A stretch of 64,000 bases of DNA, from positions 1-64,000 of the forward strand of contig NZ_WKKI01000015.1 in the NCBI RefSeq assembly GCF_009674805.1, written 5' to 3'. How positions within the stretch are numbered: position 1 is the stretch's first letter; every line of letters starts with the position of its first letter. The DNA is from Metabacillus lacus (GTDB taxonomy: Bacteria > Bacillota > Bacilli > Bacillales > Bacillaceae). Below the pieces are notes generated by a model that saw nothing but the letters and a program-made list of their open reading frames with translations, did not search any database and was not told the origin of the DNA. A program made the position numbers and the translations under genes. Positions 35,042 through 43,907 of this stretch are shown here, piece by piece.

Positions 35042-35604
35042 TCCTGATGATATCCATTTATGACTTCTTCCAGCTCTCCTGTTTCAGGATTGATCACTAA
35101 ACCGTGTACCGGAATATTACTGGCAAGAAGTGGATGGTTTTTAATAACTCCTACACTGTGCTTTACACTTTCCTCAACACGGTCAAACCCTTTAAGCCAA
35201 TCATCCATACTGATGCCTGAATACTCCAGAAGATCAATCCTCTCCTGAGGAATTCCCCTGTTTCTTGCCTTTTCAAGGAAAGATTCTGCATTTAATTTAC
35301 TCATGCCGCAATCATGATGGCCAATGACACAGATTTCGTCAGCATTTAATTCATATACAGCGACCAGCAGACTTCTCATAATACTGCCAAAAGGATGGGC
35401 TACGATTGCACCCGCACTCTTTACTATTTTAACGTCGCCATTTCCTATTTTCATAGCCTGGGGAAGCAGTTCTACCAGCCTGGTGTCCATACAGGTCAGG
35501 ATCGCAAGCTTTTTGTCAGGAAATTTTGTAGTTTGATACTTTTCATATTCTTTGTTTTTCACAAACTCACGATTATGCTCAAGAATGTTACTCAGTAATG
35601 TCAT
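35038..35604 (-). CDS. ytiB: Beta-class carbonic anhydrase (YtiB)
   Basis: A 188-residue beta-carbonic anhydrase from ATG at 35604-35602, behind GGAGGAG. The zinc ligands Cys38, His96 and Cys99 (CMDTR and GHHDCG), with the Asp40-Arg42 dyad, are intact. It hydrates CO2. It ends in a 4-bp convergent overlap with ytjA. In B. subtilis ytiB lies beside rpmE2 (ytiA), whereas the GTPase and znuA-like genes are inserted here. Confidence 0.9.
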   Translation of the reverse strand: MTLLSNILEHNREFVKNKEYEKYQTTKFPDKKLAILTCMDTRLVELLPQAMKIGNGDVKIVKSAGAIVAHPFGSIMRSLLVAVYELNADEICVIGHHDCGMSKLNAESFLEKARNRGIPQERIDLLEYSGISMDDWLKGFDRVEESVKHSVGVIKNHPLLASNIPVHGLVINPETGELEEVINGYHQD

Positions 35605-35678
35605 TGGTCCGCTCCTCCATAATTTAGTCAAGTTAACTATAGCATACCCCTTGTCAATACGTCTTACTTAGGATACTA

Positions 35679-35709
35679 TTGACGTGACAAAACGTAACGA
35701 TTACTATTT
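35679..35709 (+). promoter_or_regulatory. Promoter and Zur box of the YciC-like gene
   Basis: TTGACG (35679-35684) and TACTAT (35702-35707) have a 17-bp spacer. A 21-bp Zur-like palindrome at 35689-35709 agrees at about 17 of 20 positions and covers the spacer and -10. Zinc-bound Zur would occlude RNA polymerase. Confidence 0.75.
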
Positions 35710-35735
35710 GTAATATTTGGGAGGACTGTGTCATC

Positions 35736-36911
35736 GTGAAAAAAATACCGGTTACTGTATTGAGCGGTTATCTCGGATCAGGAAAAACAACCTTGCTCCG
35801 CCGCATATTGACAGAGGAAACAGAGATAAAAACAGCAGTTATAGTAAATGATATGAGTGAAATTAATATTGACGGATACATATTAAAAGGAGATGCATTC
35901 AGCCGGACAGATGAAAAGCTCGTTGAAATGCAAAACGGGTGCATTTGCTGTACATTAAGAGAAGATCTATTAATTGAAGTAAGTAAGCTTGCTGCACTAA
36001 AAGAGATTGACCATATTGTCATTGAATCCTCCGGCATCAGTGAACCTGTCCCTGTTGCCCAAACACTTTGCTTTGCGGATGAAGAGCTTAATATTGATTT
36101 AACACAACTATGCTATATCAACTCCATGGTCACAGTTGTTGATGCCAATAGATTTTGGCATGATTACTACTCGGGAGAAAGTCTGTTAGACCGTAAAGAA
36201 GCAGCAGATGAAAATGACACCCGTGATATAGCAGATCTTTTAATAGAACAAATAGAATTTGCAAATACTATTATTCTTAACAAAGTGGACTTAGTGGATG
36301 ATTCTGAAGTGAAAAAACTTCATGCAGCTGTTTCTGCACTAAATCCAGAGGCAGACATATTGCAATCCTCTTTCTCTTCGGTGGATACGAAAGAATTGCT
36401 TCATCGAAATCACTTTGATTTAGAAAAGGCGAGCGGGAGTGCCGGCTGGATAAAAGAGCTTAACGAAGAACATACTCCGGAAACTGAAGAATATGGCATC
36501 CGCTCATTTGTGTACAGAAGAAAAAGACCCTTTCACCCAAAGCGGCTGCTCAACTGGCTTGAAAACTGGCCTGACACTGTTATAAGAGCAAAGGGTTTTT
36601 TCTGGCTTGCAACACGAAACGATACTGCAGGGCTTCTTTCACAAGCGGGAACGTCCATCATCCTTCAAGGTGCGGGAAACTGGATTGCCTCTATGAGCGA
36701 AGAAGAAAAGGAAGAAGCGTTTGCAGAAGACCCCGTCTTAACAGAACGCTGGGACAGCGTCTTTGGAGACAGAATAACAGAACTGGTTTTTATAGGAACT
36801 TTTCTTGTCAATACAAACATTGAAGCTTCTCTTGATGACTGCCTTCTCACTGAAGAAGAAATGTCAGCAGACTGGACTTTATTTCAAGATGATCTGCCCC
36901 CATTTCAATAA
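35736..36911 (+). CDS. yciC: G3E-family GTPase, YciC/ZagA-like zinc metallochaperone
   Basis: A 391-residue CobW/G3E GTPase. Walker A GYLGSGKTTLL (residues 11-21), the metal-binding CICC motif (Cys69, Cys71, Cys72), ESSGISEP and the base-recognition NKVD are present; the C-terminal CobW_C domain follows. In B. subtilis YciC (ZagA) is a Zur-regulated chaperone that supplies zinc to FolE under starvation. GTG start behind GGGAGG at 35736. The Zur box upstream supports the same role. Confidence 0.85.
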   Translation: MKKIPVTVLSGYLGSGKTTLLRRILTEETEIKTAVIVNDMSEINIDGYILKGDAFSRTDEKLVEMQNGCICCTLREDLLIEVSKLAALKEIDHIVIESSGISEPVPVAQTLCFADEELNIDLTQLCYINSMVTVVDANRFWHDYYSGESLLDRKEAADENDTRDIADLLIEQIEFANTIILNKVDLVDDSEVKKLHAAVSALNPEADILQSSFSSVDTKELLHRNHFDLEKASGSAGWIKELNEEHTPETEEYGIRSFVYRRKRPFHPKRLLNWLENWPDTVIRAKGFFWLATRNDTAGLLSQAGTSIILQGAGNWIASMSEEEKEEAFAEDPVLTERWDSVFGDRITELVFIGTFLVNTNIEASLDDCLLTEEEMSADWTLFQDDLPPFQ

Positions 36912-36955
36912 TTCTGAAAGATTTTAGTTACTAATATCATTGCATAATTGTTTTC

Positions 36956-36976
36956 AAATCGTACTGGTTACGATAT
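36956..36976 (+). promoter_or_regulatory. Zur box of the znuA-like gene
   Basis: A 21-bp palindromic site agreeing at about 17 of 20 positions with the Zur consensus: AAATCGTA followed by TTACGAT. It ends inside a perfect -10 box, TATAAT at 36974-36979. Confidence 0.78.
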
Positions 36977-37036
36977 AATAGCTAAGGATTATCAACCTGC
37001 TTACTACTATAAATTGACTAAAGGAGAAGAATATCA

Positions 37037-38149
37037 TTGAAAAAACTAAATATTTTCCTTCTTGCGGCCTTCATGCTTGTACTTGGAACTGCTCTTTCCG
37101 GCTGTGCCGGGGGACAAAACAGCGATACGCCTGAAAATACCGAGCCAGCTGAAACAGCTCAAGAAAAATTGAAGATTTATACAACTATATACCCTTTAGA
37201 GGACTTTACAACGAAAATTGGCGGAGAGTTTGTAGAAGTTGAAAGTATCTACCCACCAAATTCAGATGCACACACGTATGAACCAACATCGAAAACAATG
37301 GTCAGCATTGCTGATTCTGATGCATTTATTTATTCTGGCGTAGGTCTTGAAGGATTTGCAGAAAAAGCAAAAGACACACTAAAGGGAGAAAATGTTAAGA
37401 TCATTGCAGCAGGTGAGGGAATTGAGCTACTCTCAACTGAAGATGCTGCACATGATCATGAAGGAGAACACTCTCATGCAGATGATCATGCGCATGAAGA
37501 CGAACATTCTCATGAAGATGAGCACTCTCATGAAGACGAGCACTCTCATGAAGATGAGCACTCTCATGAAGATGAGCACTCTCATGAAGATGAGCACTCT
37601 CATGATGGACATGCACATGATCATGGTGACGAAGATCCCCACATTTGGATAGATCCAATTCTTTCAATCCAAATAGCAGAAAATATTAAAAATGCATTAA
37701 CCGAGCTTCAACCTCAAGGAGAAGAAATCTTCAACCAAAATTTTGAGGAACTAAAAAACAATCTTGAAAAGCTTGATTCAGAATTTTCACAGGTTATTGG
37801 AGAGTCCGAGAAAAAAGAGATTCTTGTTTCACATGCAGCTTATGGGTATTGGGAAAACCGATATGGATTACAACAAATCAGTGTACTTGGACTTTCGCCT
37901 ACTCAGGAACCTTCCCAAAGACAGCTCCAAAATATCATTGAAACTGCTAAAGAGCACAATCTTCAGTATGTAATATTTGAGGGAAATGTGAGCAGTAAAA
38001 TTACTGAAATTGTTAAAAATGAAATTAATGCTGAAGCACTTACTCTCTACAATCTCGAATCTATGTCTGAGGAAGATCTTCAAAACGGTGAAGATTATTT
38101 CAGCATCATGGAGAGAAATCTGGAGACGTTAAGAAAAGCATTGAATTAA
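37037..38149 (+). CDS. znuA: ZnuA/AdcA-like zinc-binding lipoprotein with expanded His loop
   Basis: A 370-residue cluster A-I binding lipoprotein: signal peptide, lipobox LSGC (about residue 23), then TIYPLEDFTTKIGG. Likely zinc ligands are His in DAHTYEPT, His in HAAYGYW and Glu/Asp near the C-terminus. The central loop has an unusually long His/Asp/Glu stretch of repeats (about residues 148-198). A cognate permease and ATPase are not adjacent, so the partners are elsewhere, or it shares the MntBCD-like machinery. TTG start after AAGGAG. Preceded by a Zur box. Confidence 0.83.
   Translation: MKKLNIFLLAAFMLVLGTALSGCAGGQNSDTPENTEPAETAQEKLKIYTTIYPLEDFTTKIGGEFVEVESIYPPNSDAHTYEPTSKTMVSIADSDAFIYSGVGLEGFAEKAKDTLKGENVKIIAAGEGIELLSTEDAAHDHEGEHSHADDHAHEDEHSHEDEHSHEDEHSHEDEHSHEDEHSHEDEHSHDGHAHDHGDEDPHIWIDPILSIQIAENIKNALTELQPQGEEIFNQNFEELKNNLEKLDSEFSQVIGESEKKEILVSHAAYGYWENRYGLQQISVLGLSPTQEPSQRQLQNIIETAKEHNLQYVIFEGNVSSKITEIVKNEINAEALTLYNLESMSEEDLQNGEDYFSIMERNLETLRKALN
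37483..37615 (+). repeat. 18-bp tandem repeats encoding HEDEHS units
   Basis: About six near-identical 18-bp units (core GAGCACTCTCATGAAGAT) code for consecutive HEDEHS repeats in the ZnuA-like loop. Such runs change copy number by slippage in multiples of six residues without a frameshift. Confidence 0.85.
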
Positions 38150-38152
38150 TAT

Positions 38153-38186
38153 GAAGAGCAGTGCCAGTGCACTGCTCTTTTTTTTA
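38153..38186 (+). terminator. Terminator of the znuA-like gene
   Basis: AAGAGCAGTGC pairs with GCACTGCTCTT and is followed by a run of T. Confidence 0.88.
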
Positions 38187-38271
38187 TGCACTTACAATTC
38201 CGGTCTACTGCTAAAGGAGCTTCAGCTGTAAAAACAGCATGCTCCCCGCTTCCAAACAAGACCTTTAACGA

Positions 38272-38301
38272 AAAAAAGGAAACAAGCATCACTTGTCTCC
38301 T
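38272..38301 (-). terminator. rpmE2 terminator
   Basis: On the minus strand GGAGACAAG pairs with CTTGTTTCC (one G-T pair) and is followed by TTTTT. Confidence 0.7.
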
Positions 38302-38312
38302 CAGGGGTAATT

Positions 38313-38570
38313 TTATTCATCGGTGCTTTTCAGATTATATTTCTTGTTAAATCTGTCAGCACGTCCTCCGCGATCTGTAAACTTTTGCCTTCCAGTGTAG
38401 AAAGGATGTGTATCTGACGTTACCTCAACTTTAAGCAGAGGATAAGTATTTCCATCTTCCCACTCTATGGTTTCGTTAGATGTTTTTGTTGAACCAGATA
38501 GAAACTTAAAACCGCTGTTCATATCCATATAAACAACTTTATGATATTGGGGATGAATTCCAGGTTTCAT
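38313..38570 (-). CDS. rpmE2: Ribosomal protein L31 type B (zinc-independent)
   Basis: An 85-residue L31 beginning [16 protein letters not shown] and containing no cysteine, so it lacks the zinc-binding CXXC of the housekeeping L31. Type-B L31 (YtiA in B. subtilis) replaces the zinc form on ribosomes when zinc is scarce, releasing zinc. A Zur box sits in its promoter. ATG follows AAGGAGTGG. Confidence 0.95.
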   Translation of the reverse strand: MKPGIHPQYHKVVYMDMNSGFKFLSGSTKTSNETIEWEDGNTYPLLKVEVTSDTHPFYTGRQKFTDRGGRADRFNKKYNLKSTDE

Positions 38571-38594
38571 ATATAACCACTCCTTATGCTCTAT

Positions 38595-38615
38595 TAATCG
38601 TAATCGTTACGTTTT
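38595..38615 (-). promoter_or_regulatory. Zur box of rpmE2
   Basis: A 21-bp palindrome agreeing at about 17 of 20 positions with the Zur consensus. The upstream half is nearly identical to the yciC box. On the minus strand a -10 TATAAT at 38623-38618 directly precedes it. Confidence 0.78.
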
Positions 38616-38741
38616 AAATTATAACCCTTTGTTATTCTTTTGTCAAAGAACATGCACTCCTTTTTCTTCCGCATAAAAAATTACAAAATGTGGACAATAA
38701 GGGAAGATTGTTAAATTGCAGGAAAAGAAAGGCGGATCATT

Positions 38742-40088
38742 GTGGACCATCTAATACTGGCAAGAAGCCTGTTTGGCACAACAATGGGTTTTCATATTAT
38801 CTTTGCAACGCTTGGAGTCGGACTGCCGCTCATGATCCTCTGCGCGGAGCTCTTGTTTCAAAAAACAAAGGACAGAGACTATGCCATTATGGCTAAGAGA
38901 TGGACGAAAGGCCAGGCTGTCCTGCTGGGTGTAGCGATACCTACAGGCACAATTGCCGGAGTGCAGCTTGCATTGCTGTGGCCTGGTTTTATGGAAGTGA
39001 TAGGAAAGGTCATGGCACTTCCGTTTCAGATAGAAATTTACGCCTTCTTTATTGAAGCGCTGTTTATGTCCATCTATGTGTATGCGTATGACAGGCTTAC
39101 TCCCCGTATGCGTATTTTCAGTGTCACGCTTGTTATGCTGGGTGCTGCTGCTTCTGCCATTCTTATTACGAATGTTCATGCCTTCGAAGGGACGCCTGCG
39201 GGTTTCCGAATTCTCAATGGAGAAATTACGGATGTTGATCCCTGGGCTGCTTTTTTTAATCCCAGCTTCTTTGTTACTGCCGCCCATGTTGCAGTGTCGG
39301 CATTTATGACTGGGGCATTTATCATTGCTTCCATCGCAGCTTATAAAATGCTCAGAAACAAAAATAATGAAAGATTGTATCAATTTCATCGCAAAGCATT
39401 GATGATGGGTCTTGTCATCGGGGGTATCTTCTCTCTGCTGACAGCTTTCAACGGCCATGAATCAGCTCAAATGCTTCATGAGTATCAGCCTGAAAAGCTT
39501 GCTGCCGCCGAAGGCCTTTTTGAAACACAAAGCCATGCACCATTTACGCTTGGAGGCTTTACCGACAGAGAAACACAAACTGTAAAAGGGGGCATTGAAA
39601 TTCCCTGGCTGCTCAGCTTTTTGTCGGGAGACAGCTTTGACACAGTCGTAATCGGCTTAAACGATTTTCCTGAAGAATACTGGCCTCCATTGTTTGTTCA
39701 TACACTGTTCAACGTCATGATTATCATTGGAACGTTTCTGATTATGCTCTCTGTGGCTGGTTTTGTATGGCGTAAATTTCTTAAAAAAGACCGTTTTCCA
39801 AAGGTGTTTATGTGGGCTTTCGTCCTAAGCGGTCCCCTGTCGCTCATTGCAGTGGAATTTGGCTGGATATTTGCGTGTACCGGAAGACAGCCCTGGGTCA
39901 TTTACCGAATTCAAAAAACAGCTGATGTTGTGACAAGCTCAGAACAAATAGGAGTGCTGTTCATTCTTTTTTCACTCGTATACGCCATATTGGGCATAGC
40001 GGTTGTACTTGTGCTGCTGTACTACTTTAAGAAAAATCCAGTTGAAAAAGATATAGCCAAAGCAGCAAACAAAGATATTAATGTCTAG
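38742..40088 (+). CDS. ythA: Cytochrome bd-type quinol oxidase subunit I (YthA)
   Basis: A 448-residue subunit I with about nine membrane segments. Candidate haem ligands are His in GFHIIFA (near residue 18) and His in TAAHVAVSAF; the conserved GRQPW motif lies near residue 385. The quinol-binding loop after FNGHESAQ is short, as in the cyanide-insensitive CIO-type. It reduces O2 to water with menaquinol. GTG start behind AAAGGCGG. In B. subtilis it is ythA, next to ytiA, the same place as here. Confidence 0.9.
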   Translation: MDHLILARSLFGTTMGFHIIFATLGVGLPLMILCAELLFQKTKDRDYAIMAKRWTKGQAVLLGVAIPTGTIAGVQLALLWPGFMEVIGKVMALPFQIEIYAFFIEALFMSIYVYAYDRLTPRMRIFSVTLVMLGAAASAILITNVHAFEGTPAGFRILNGEITDVDPWAAFFNPSFFVTAAHVAVSAFMTGAFIIASIAAYKMLRNKNNERLYQFHRKALMMGLVIGGIFSLLTAFNGHESAQMLHEYQPEKLAAAEGLFETQSHAPFTLGGFTDRETQTVKGGIEIPWLLSFLSGDSFDTVVIGLNDFPEEYWPPLFVHTLFNVMIIIGTFLIMLSVAGFVWRKFLKKDRFPKVFMWAFVLSGPLSLIAVEFGWIFACTGRQPWVIYRIQKTADVVTSSEQIGVLFILFSLVYAILGIAVVLVLLYYFKKNPVEKDIAKAANKDINV

Positions 40089-40106
40089 ACAAGAGGTGAT
40101 TGATCA

Positions 40107-41150
40107 ATGGAAATGACCACAGACGCACTGATTGCAATCACGGTATTATGGGGATTCGTGTTCATATATGCTGTTATGGCCACGATGGATTTCGGGGCAG
40201 GTTTTTGGTCAATGTTTTATATTAACAAAGAAAAAACAAATGCAACCAATATTGCAAACCGTTATTTGTCGCCTACGTGGGAAGTGACGAATGTATTTAT
40301 CGTAGCGATCGTCGTGGCTTTGGTAAGTTTTTTTCCGGGAGCTACCTTTATTCTCGGAACAGTTTTGCTGATACCGGGAAGTTTAATTCTCCTTCTTCTC
40401 GCAATACGAAGCGGTTTTCTGGTTTTTTCACACATTGCTAAAAGCTACGAAAAAGCTTTAACCTATGTTTCGGGCATCACCGGGTTTTTGATTCCAGGGC
40501 TGCTGATACTTGTCCTGCCGCTGACACATGGTGGATACATAACGGTAGAAGACGGCCTGCACAGGCTTCAGCTCCTTTCTCTGTTAACCAGCCCTAATGC
40601 CCTTTCATTTGTGGCATTCGCCATCAGCAGCACGCTGTTTCTTTCTTCTCTTCTGCTTGCTGATTACTCAAATGTTTCCGATGAACCTGAAGCCTACTAT
40701 ATTTACAGGCGTGATGCTTTGATTATGGGGCCAATTTCACTGCTGATGGCATTCTGCATCATGCTGACCATGAGAACAGAAGCAGCGTGGCTGTATACCC
40801 GTATGATGGACTATTTACCTTGGCTGATTGGTTCTGTGGCCACTTTTCTTGTTGCCGGAATTGCCATGTACCTGCCATCGAGGAAAAGCGGCCGAACGGG
40901 ACGGCCCCGTATTGCAGTGATTGCCATCGTCGTTCAATACCTGCTGGCCAGTTATGCATATGGCCGAGCGCACCTGCCTTATATGATTTATCCTGATGTC
41001 ACGATACAATCAGGCTTTACCCACCCCAACACCTTTAGGGCATTGTTTATCACTTACATTATAGGGTTCGCCATATTGTTTCCAGGATTTATTTTTTTCT
41101 GGAAAATGTTTATGGGCGATAAAGAGTACCTGAGGCAGAAAAATTCGTAA
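40107..41150 (+). CDS. ythB: Cytochrome bd-type quinol oxidase subunit II (YthB)
   Basis: A 347-residue protein with about eight membrane segments. The N-terminal TVLWGFVFIYAVMATMDFGAGFWS is typical of CydB/CioB; SPTWEVTNVF follows. It pairs with the upstream subunit I gene (18 bp gap, ATG behind AGAGGTG). The DFGAG motif takes the place of the usual DGFDLG. It stabilises the haem subunit and helps the menaquinol-oxidising complex. Confidence 0.88.
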   Translation: MEMTTDALIAITVLWGFVFIYAVMATMDFGAGFWSMFYINKEKTNATNIANRYLSPTWEVTNVFIVAIVVALVSFFPGATFILGTVLLIPGSLILLLLAIRSGFLVFSHIAKSYEKALTYVSGITGFLIPGLLILVLPLTHGGYITVEDGLHRLQLLSLLTSPNALSFVAFAISSTLFLSSLLLADYSNVSDEPEAYYIYRRDALIMGPISLLMAFCIMLTMRTEAAWLYTRMMDYLPWLIGSVATFLVAGIAMYLPSRKSGRTGRPRIAVIAIVVQYLLASYAYGRAHLPYMIYPDVTIQSGFTHPNTFRALFITYIIGFAILFPGFIFFWKMFMGDKEYLRQKNS

Positions 41151-41221
41151 CAATAGATGACAGTATGATTGTGCTCATCCTGCACAAACTATAGCTGTAC
41201 CTAGTCAAGGGAGGTTACAGC

Positions 41222-41386
41222 ATGCATGAAGTGAAGGTTTTGTGCGAAGTGAATAACTGTCACTACTGGGGAAAAGGAAATAAATGTACTGCTGACAGCA
41301 TCTATGTCGTCAGCCATCATGGAGAACAAGCATCAAATAGCAGAGAAACAGACTGCAAAACATTCAAACCGCATGATCTATCGTGA
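41222..41386 (+). CDS. DUF1540 small Cys-rich protein
   Basis: A 54-residue protein too short for standard ORF calling. GGGAGG lies 7 nt before ATG at 41222. Four cysteines (VLCEVNNCHYWGKGNKC and TDCKTF) in the spacing of the DUF1540 family suggest metal binding, probably Zn. The function is unknown. It follows the bd oxidase genes by 70 bp. Confidence 0.8.
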   Translation: MHEVKVLCEVNNCHYWGKGNKCTADSIYVVSHHGEQASNSRETDCKTFKPHDLS

Positions 41387-41439
41387 AATAACTAACGGGG
41401 CTGTAAGCCCCTGCTTACATAAGACAAGGAGGCAGCCGT

Positions 41440-41628
41440 ATGAATGAAGAAAGCTTGTTACACTCTTTCCGGGAAGAAATGCAAACAGCCAGCAGCTCAT
41501 CCTTTCCAACCTTTGTTGATTCCTTTGCCAACCTATGGGATTACGAATTCGGATCACTCGAAGGCCTGCCCTCAGACATCAATGAAATAGTCGGCCACAG
41601 GGCGGTTGAATATGATTTGTATGAATAA
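41440..41628 (+). CDS. Small acidic protein of unknown function
   Basis: A 62-residue protein, MNEESLLHSFREEMQTASSS...AVEYDLYE, with AAGGAGG 7 nt before the ATG. It is acidic and Ser-rich with no membrane segment. No family is recognised. The stop is directly followed by the tandem element array. Confidence 0.6.
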   Translation: MNEESLLHSFREEMQTASSSSFPTFVDSFANLWDYEFGSLEGLPSDINEIVGHRAVEYDLYE

Positions 41629-41630
41629 AG

Positions 41631-42660
41631 AAAAGCGGAAGGCGCCGCTCAGCGGCGACAAGCATAAGATGGCTTGGACGTAAGGTCGCTCTTTGACCTT
41701 ATGGCCAAGACAGCTTATGACCTCGAGCCGCTGGCGCCTGGAGCTGGACAATGTAGAAAAGCGGAAGGCGCCGCTCAGCGGCGACAAGCATAAGATGGCT
41801 TGGACGGAAGGTCGCTCTTTGACCTTTTGGCCAAGACAGCTTATGACCTCGAGCCGCTGGCGCCTGGAGCTGGACAATGTAGAAAAGCGGAAGGCGCCGC
41901 TCAGCCCTGACAAGCATAAGACGAGCCGGAATGAAGGTCGTTCTTTAACCTTCAGGCCGGATTGGCTTATGACCTCGAAGGGCTGGCGCCTGGAGCTGGA
42001 CAATCAAGAAAAGCGGAAGGCGCCGCTCAGCGGCGACAAGCATAAGATGGCTTGGACGTAAGGTCGCTCTTTGACCTTATGGCCAAGACAGCTTATGACC
42101 TCGAGCCGCTGGCGCCTGGAGCTGGACAACATGAAAAGCGGAGCCGGCTTGCTCAGGCCTGACAAGCATAAGACGAGCATCTCTAAAAGGCGCTCTTTGC
42201 CTTTTTGAGATGATTGGCTTATGACCTCGAGGGCCTAGCCGGCGGAGCTGGACAAACCGAAAAGCGGAAGGCGCCGCTCAGCCCTGACAAGCATAAGACG
42301 AGCCGGAATGAAGGTTGTTCTTTAACCTTCAGACCGGATTGGCTTATGACCTCGAAGGGCGGGCGCCTGGAGCTGGACAACACGAAAAGCGGAAGGCGCC
42401 GCTCAGCGGCGACAAGCATAAGGCAGCTTGGGCAGGAGGTCGCTTTTTGACCTCTTGACCAAGCTGACTTATGACCTCGAGCCGCTGGCGCCTGGAGCTG
42501 GACAATGTAAAAAGCGCAAACCAAGGAAGTCATGCTAAGAGCGCCACGTCCTGTGGCAGCATGACTGTCCGACGACCTGTCGGGCTCTGACAAGCATAAG
42601 ACGAGCCGGTATAATTAACCTTCAGTCCGATTGGCTTATGACCTCGAGCAGCTCTGATGC
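41631..42660 (+). repeat. Tandem array of ~126-bp palindromic elements
   Basis: Seven units start at AAAAGCGGA at about 41631, 41757, 41883, 42009, 42134, 42260 and 42385, spaced 125-126 bp, with a degenerate eighth at 42510-42660. Each begins AAAAGCGGA, carries GACAAGCATAAG and GCTTATGACCTCGA blocks, and ends in GGAGCTGGACAA. The arms pair in each unit, and where the arm sequence changes between units both sides change together (CAGCGGC/GCCGCTG in units 1, 2, 4, 7; CAGCCCT/AGGGCTG in 3). ORFs across the array are artefacts of the repeat. Elements of this type occur dispersed in Bacillaceae (from memory). Confidence 0.9.
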
Positions 42661-43127
42661 AGCAAGCACACTCTCGTTTCCATAATTTGCTTTTATCCCC
42701 AAATGAGCTCTAATATTTTAGGTGCTTTTCCACCTCAATATGTCGCATTAACTATATAAGCTCTCCTCACCTATGTCACAAATTTAACCTCTACCATAAC
42801 CTGAATCAGACCATAATCCCTTATGCAATAAGGGATTTTCTCTTTGGAAGAAAGCAGGATCAGTGCATCATATTGGCCATTATGCTGCTAGTATAGATAT
42901 TTACAGAAAGTTCCATGAATGTTAACAATAAGAGCTGTGGGAGTACCTTTTAGGACTAGACTAGTTGGCACAACTATGTCTAAAATAGTTAGGTAAATGA
43001 GTTAGATAAAAGTCGCCAAGCACTAGACATAGTATGATAAAAGAAAAGCGCTACATGGCTATAGGCTCATGTTATGTCTTCCATAATTCGGTAATATTTT
43101 CCCTGAAAAACGGAGGGATATTAAAGA
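42661..43127. other. A/T-rich intergenic region after the array
   Basis: No ORF with a ribosome site and no terminator was recognised; ATCCCTTATGCAATAAGGGATT near 42820 is a small hairpin. The nucleotidyltransferase gene begins after CGGAGGG at the right end. Confidence 0.5.
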
Positions 43128-43841
43128 ATGGAAAAAAGACCACAACCAATAGAAGCAGCTTTTTTGTTTACACAAAAACATTTTCCACATTGTCAGGGAG
43201 CTATATTAGCTGGAAGTGTTGTTCGTGGACAAGCAACTAAAACATCTGATTTAGATATAGTGATCTTTGATGAAAATATATCTTCTTCTTATCGGGTATC
43301 ACTTATTGAATTTGGATGGAATATTGAGCTGTTTGCACATAACTTATCATCTTATCGTTTCTTTTTTGAAAGTGATTGTGAAGAAGCAAGACCCTGTATG
43401 CCAAGAATGGTTAGCGAAGGGAAGATTTTAAAAGATACAGGCGTATTGTCAGAAATAAGAAAAGAAGCTAAAGAATTATTAGAACAAGGACCAAAAGAGT
43501 GGTCAAAAGAAACAATTGATCTGAAGCGATATTTTATCACTGATGCGTTAGATGATTTAATCGGCTGCCAAAATAGAGGCGAAGGAATTTTCATTGCAAA
43601 TAAACTCGGTGAATTAGTAAGTGAGTTTATTCTTCGCAGTAATCGTAAATGGACCGGCTCTTCAAAATGGATTGTTCGTTCATTAGCTCATTACGACGAG
43701 GAACTTGCAAACGAATTCGTTGAAGCATTTGATGCATACTATAAAACAAATGATATTGCTAAAATAGTAAGACTGACTGATAAAGTTCTTAAACCCTTTG
43801 ATGGAAGATATTTTGAAGGCTTCTCGTTAGGAAAAAAATAA
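43128..43841 (+). CDS. Nucleotidyltransferase-fold protein
   Basis: A 237-residue protein with the NTP_transf_2 signature LAGSVVRGQATKTSDLDIVIF (GS-X9-D-X-D, about residues 27-47), so the two catalytic Asp residues are present. The C-terminal ~120 residues are helical. Relatives include aminoglycoside adenylyltransferases and toxin-antitoxin MNT proteins; which applies is not clear. It stands alone beside the palindromic array in an accessory stretch of lower GC. Confidence 0.72.
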   Translation: MEKRPQPIEAAFLFTQKHFPHCQGAILAGSVVRGQATKTSDLDIVIFDENISSSYRVSLIEFGWNIELFAHNLSSYRFFFESDCEEARPCMPRMVSEGKILKDTGVLSEIRKEAKELLEQGPKEWSKETIDLKRYFITDALDDLIGCQNRGEGIFIANKLGELVSEFILRSNRKWTGSSKWIVRSLAHYDEELANEFVEAFDAYYKTNDIAKIVRLTDKVLKPFDGRYFEGFSLGKK

Positions 43842-43907
43842 ACCAATGTTAAAAACGCTCAGAATATATTTAAAGGGTTCTGTTTTCGAGTAAAAACATC
43901 ATTCGCA

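Noticed and set aside
37392-37667. Met- or His-rich ORFs overlapping the ZnuA-like gene in other frames
   Set aside because: They are shadows of the 18-bp tandem repeat within a well-supported coding sequence.
41693-42450. Several ORFs up to ~140 codons on both strands over the array
   Set aside because: They arise because the 126-bp unit (divisible by three) repeats the same open text; they lack ribosome sites and their products repeat the DNA element.
41631-42660. CRISPR array
   Set aside because: The units are ~126 bp and adjacent with no unique spacers of constant length, and no cas genes are near.
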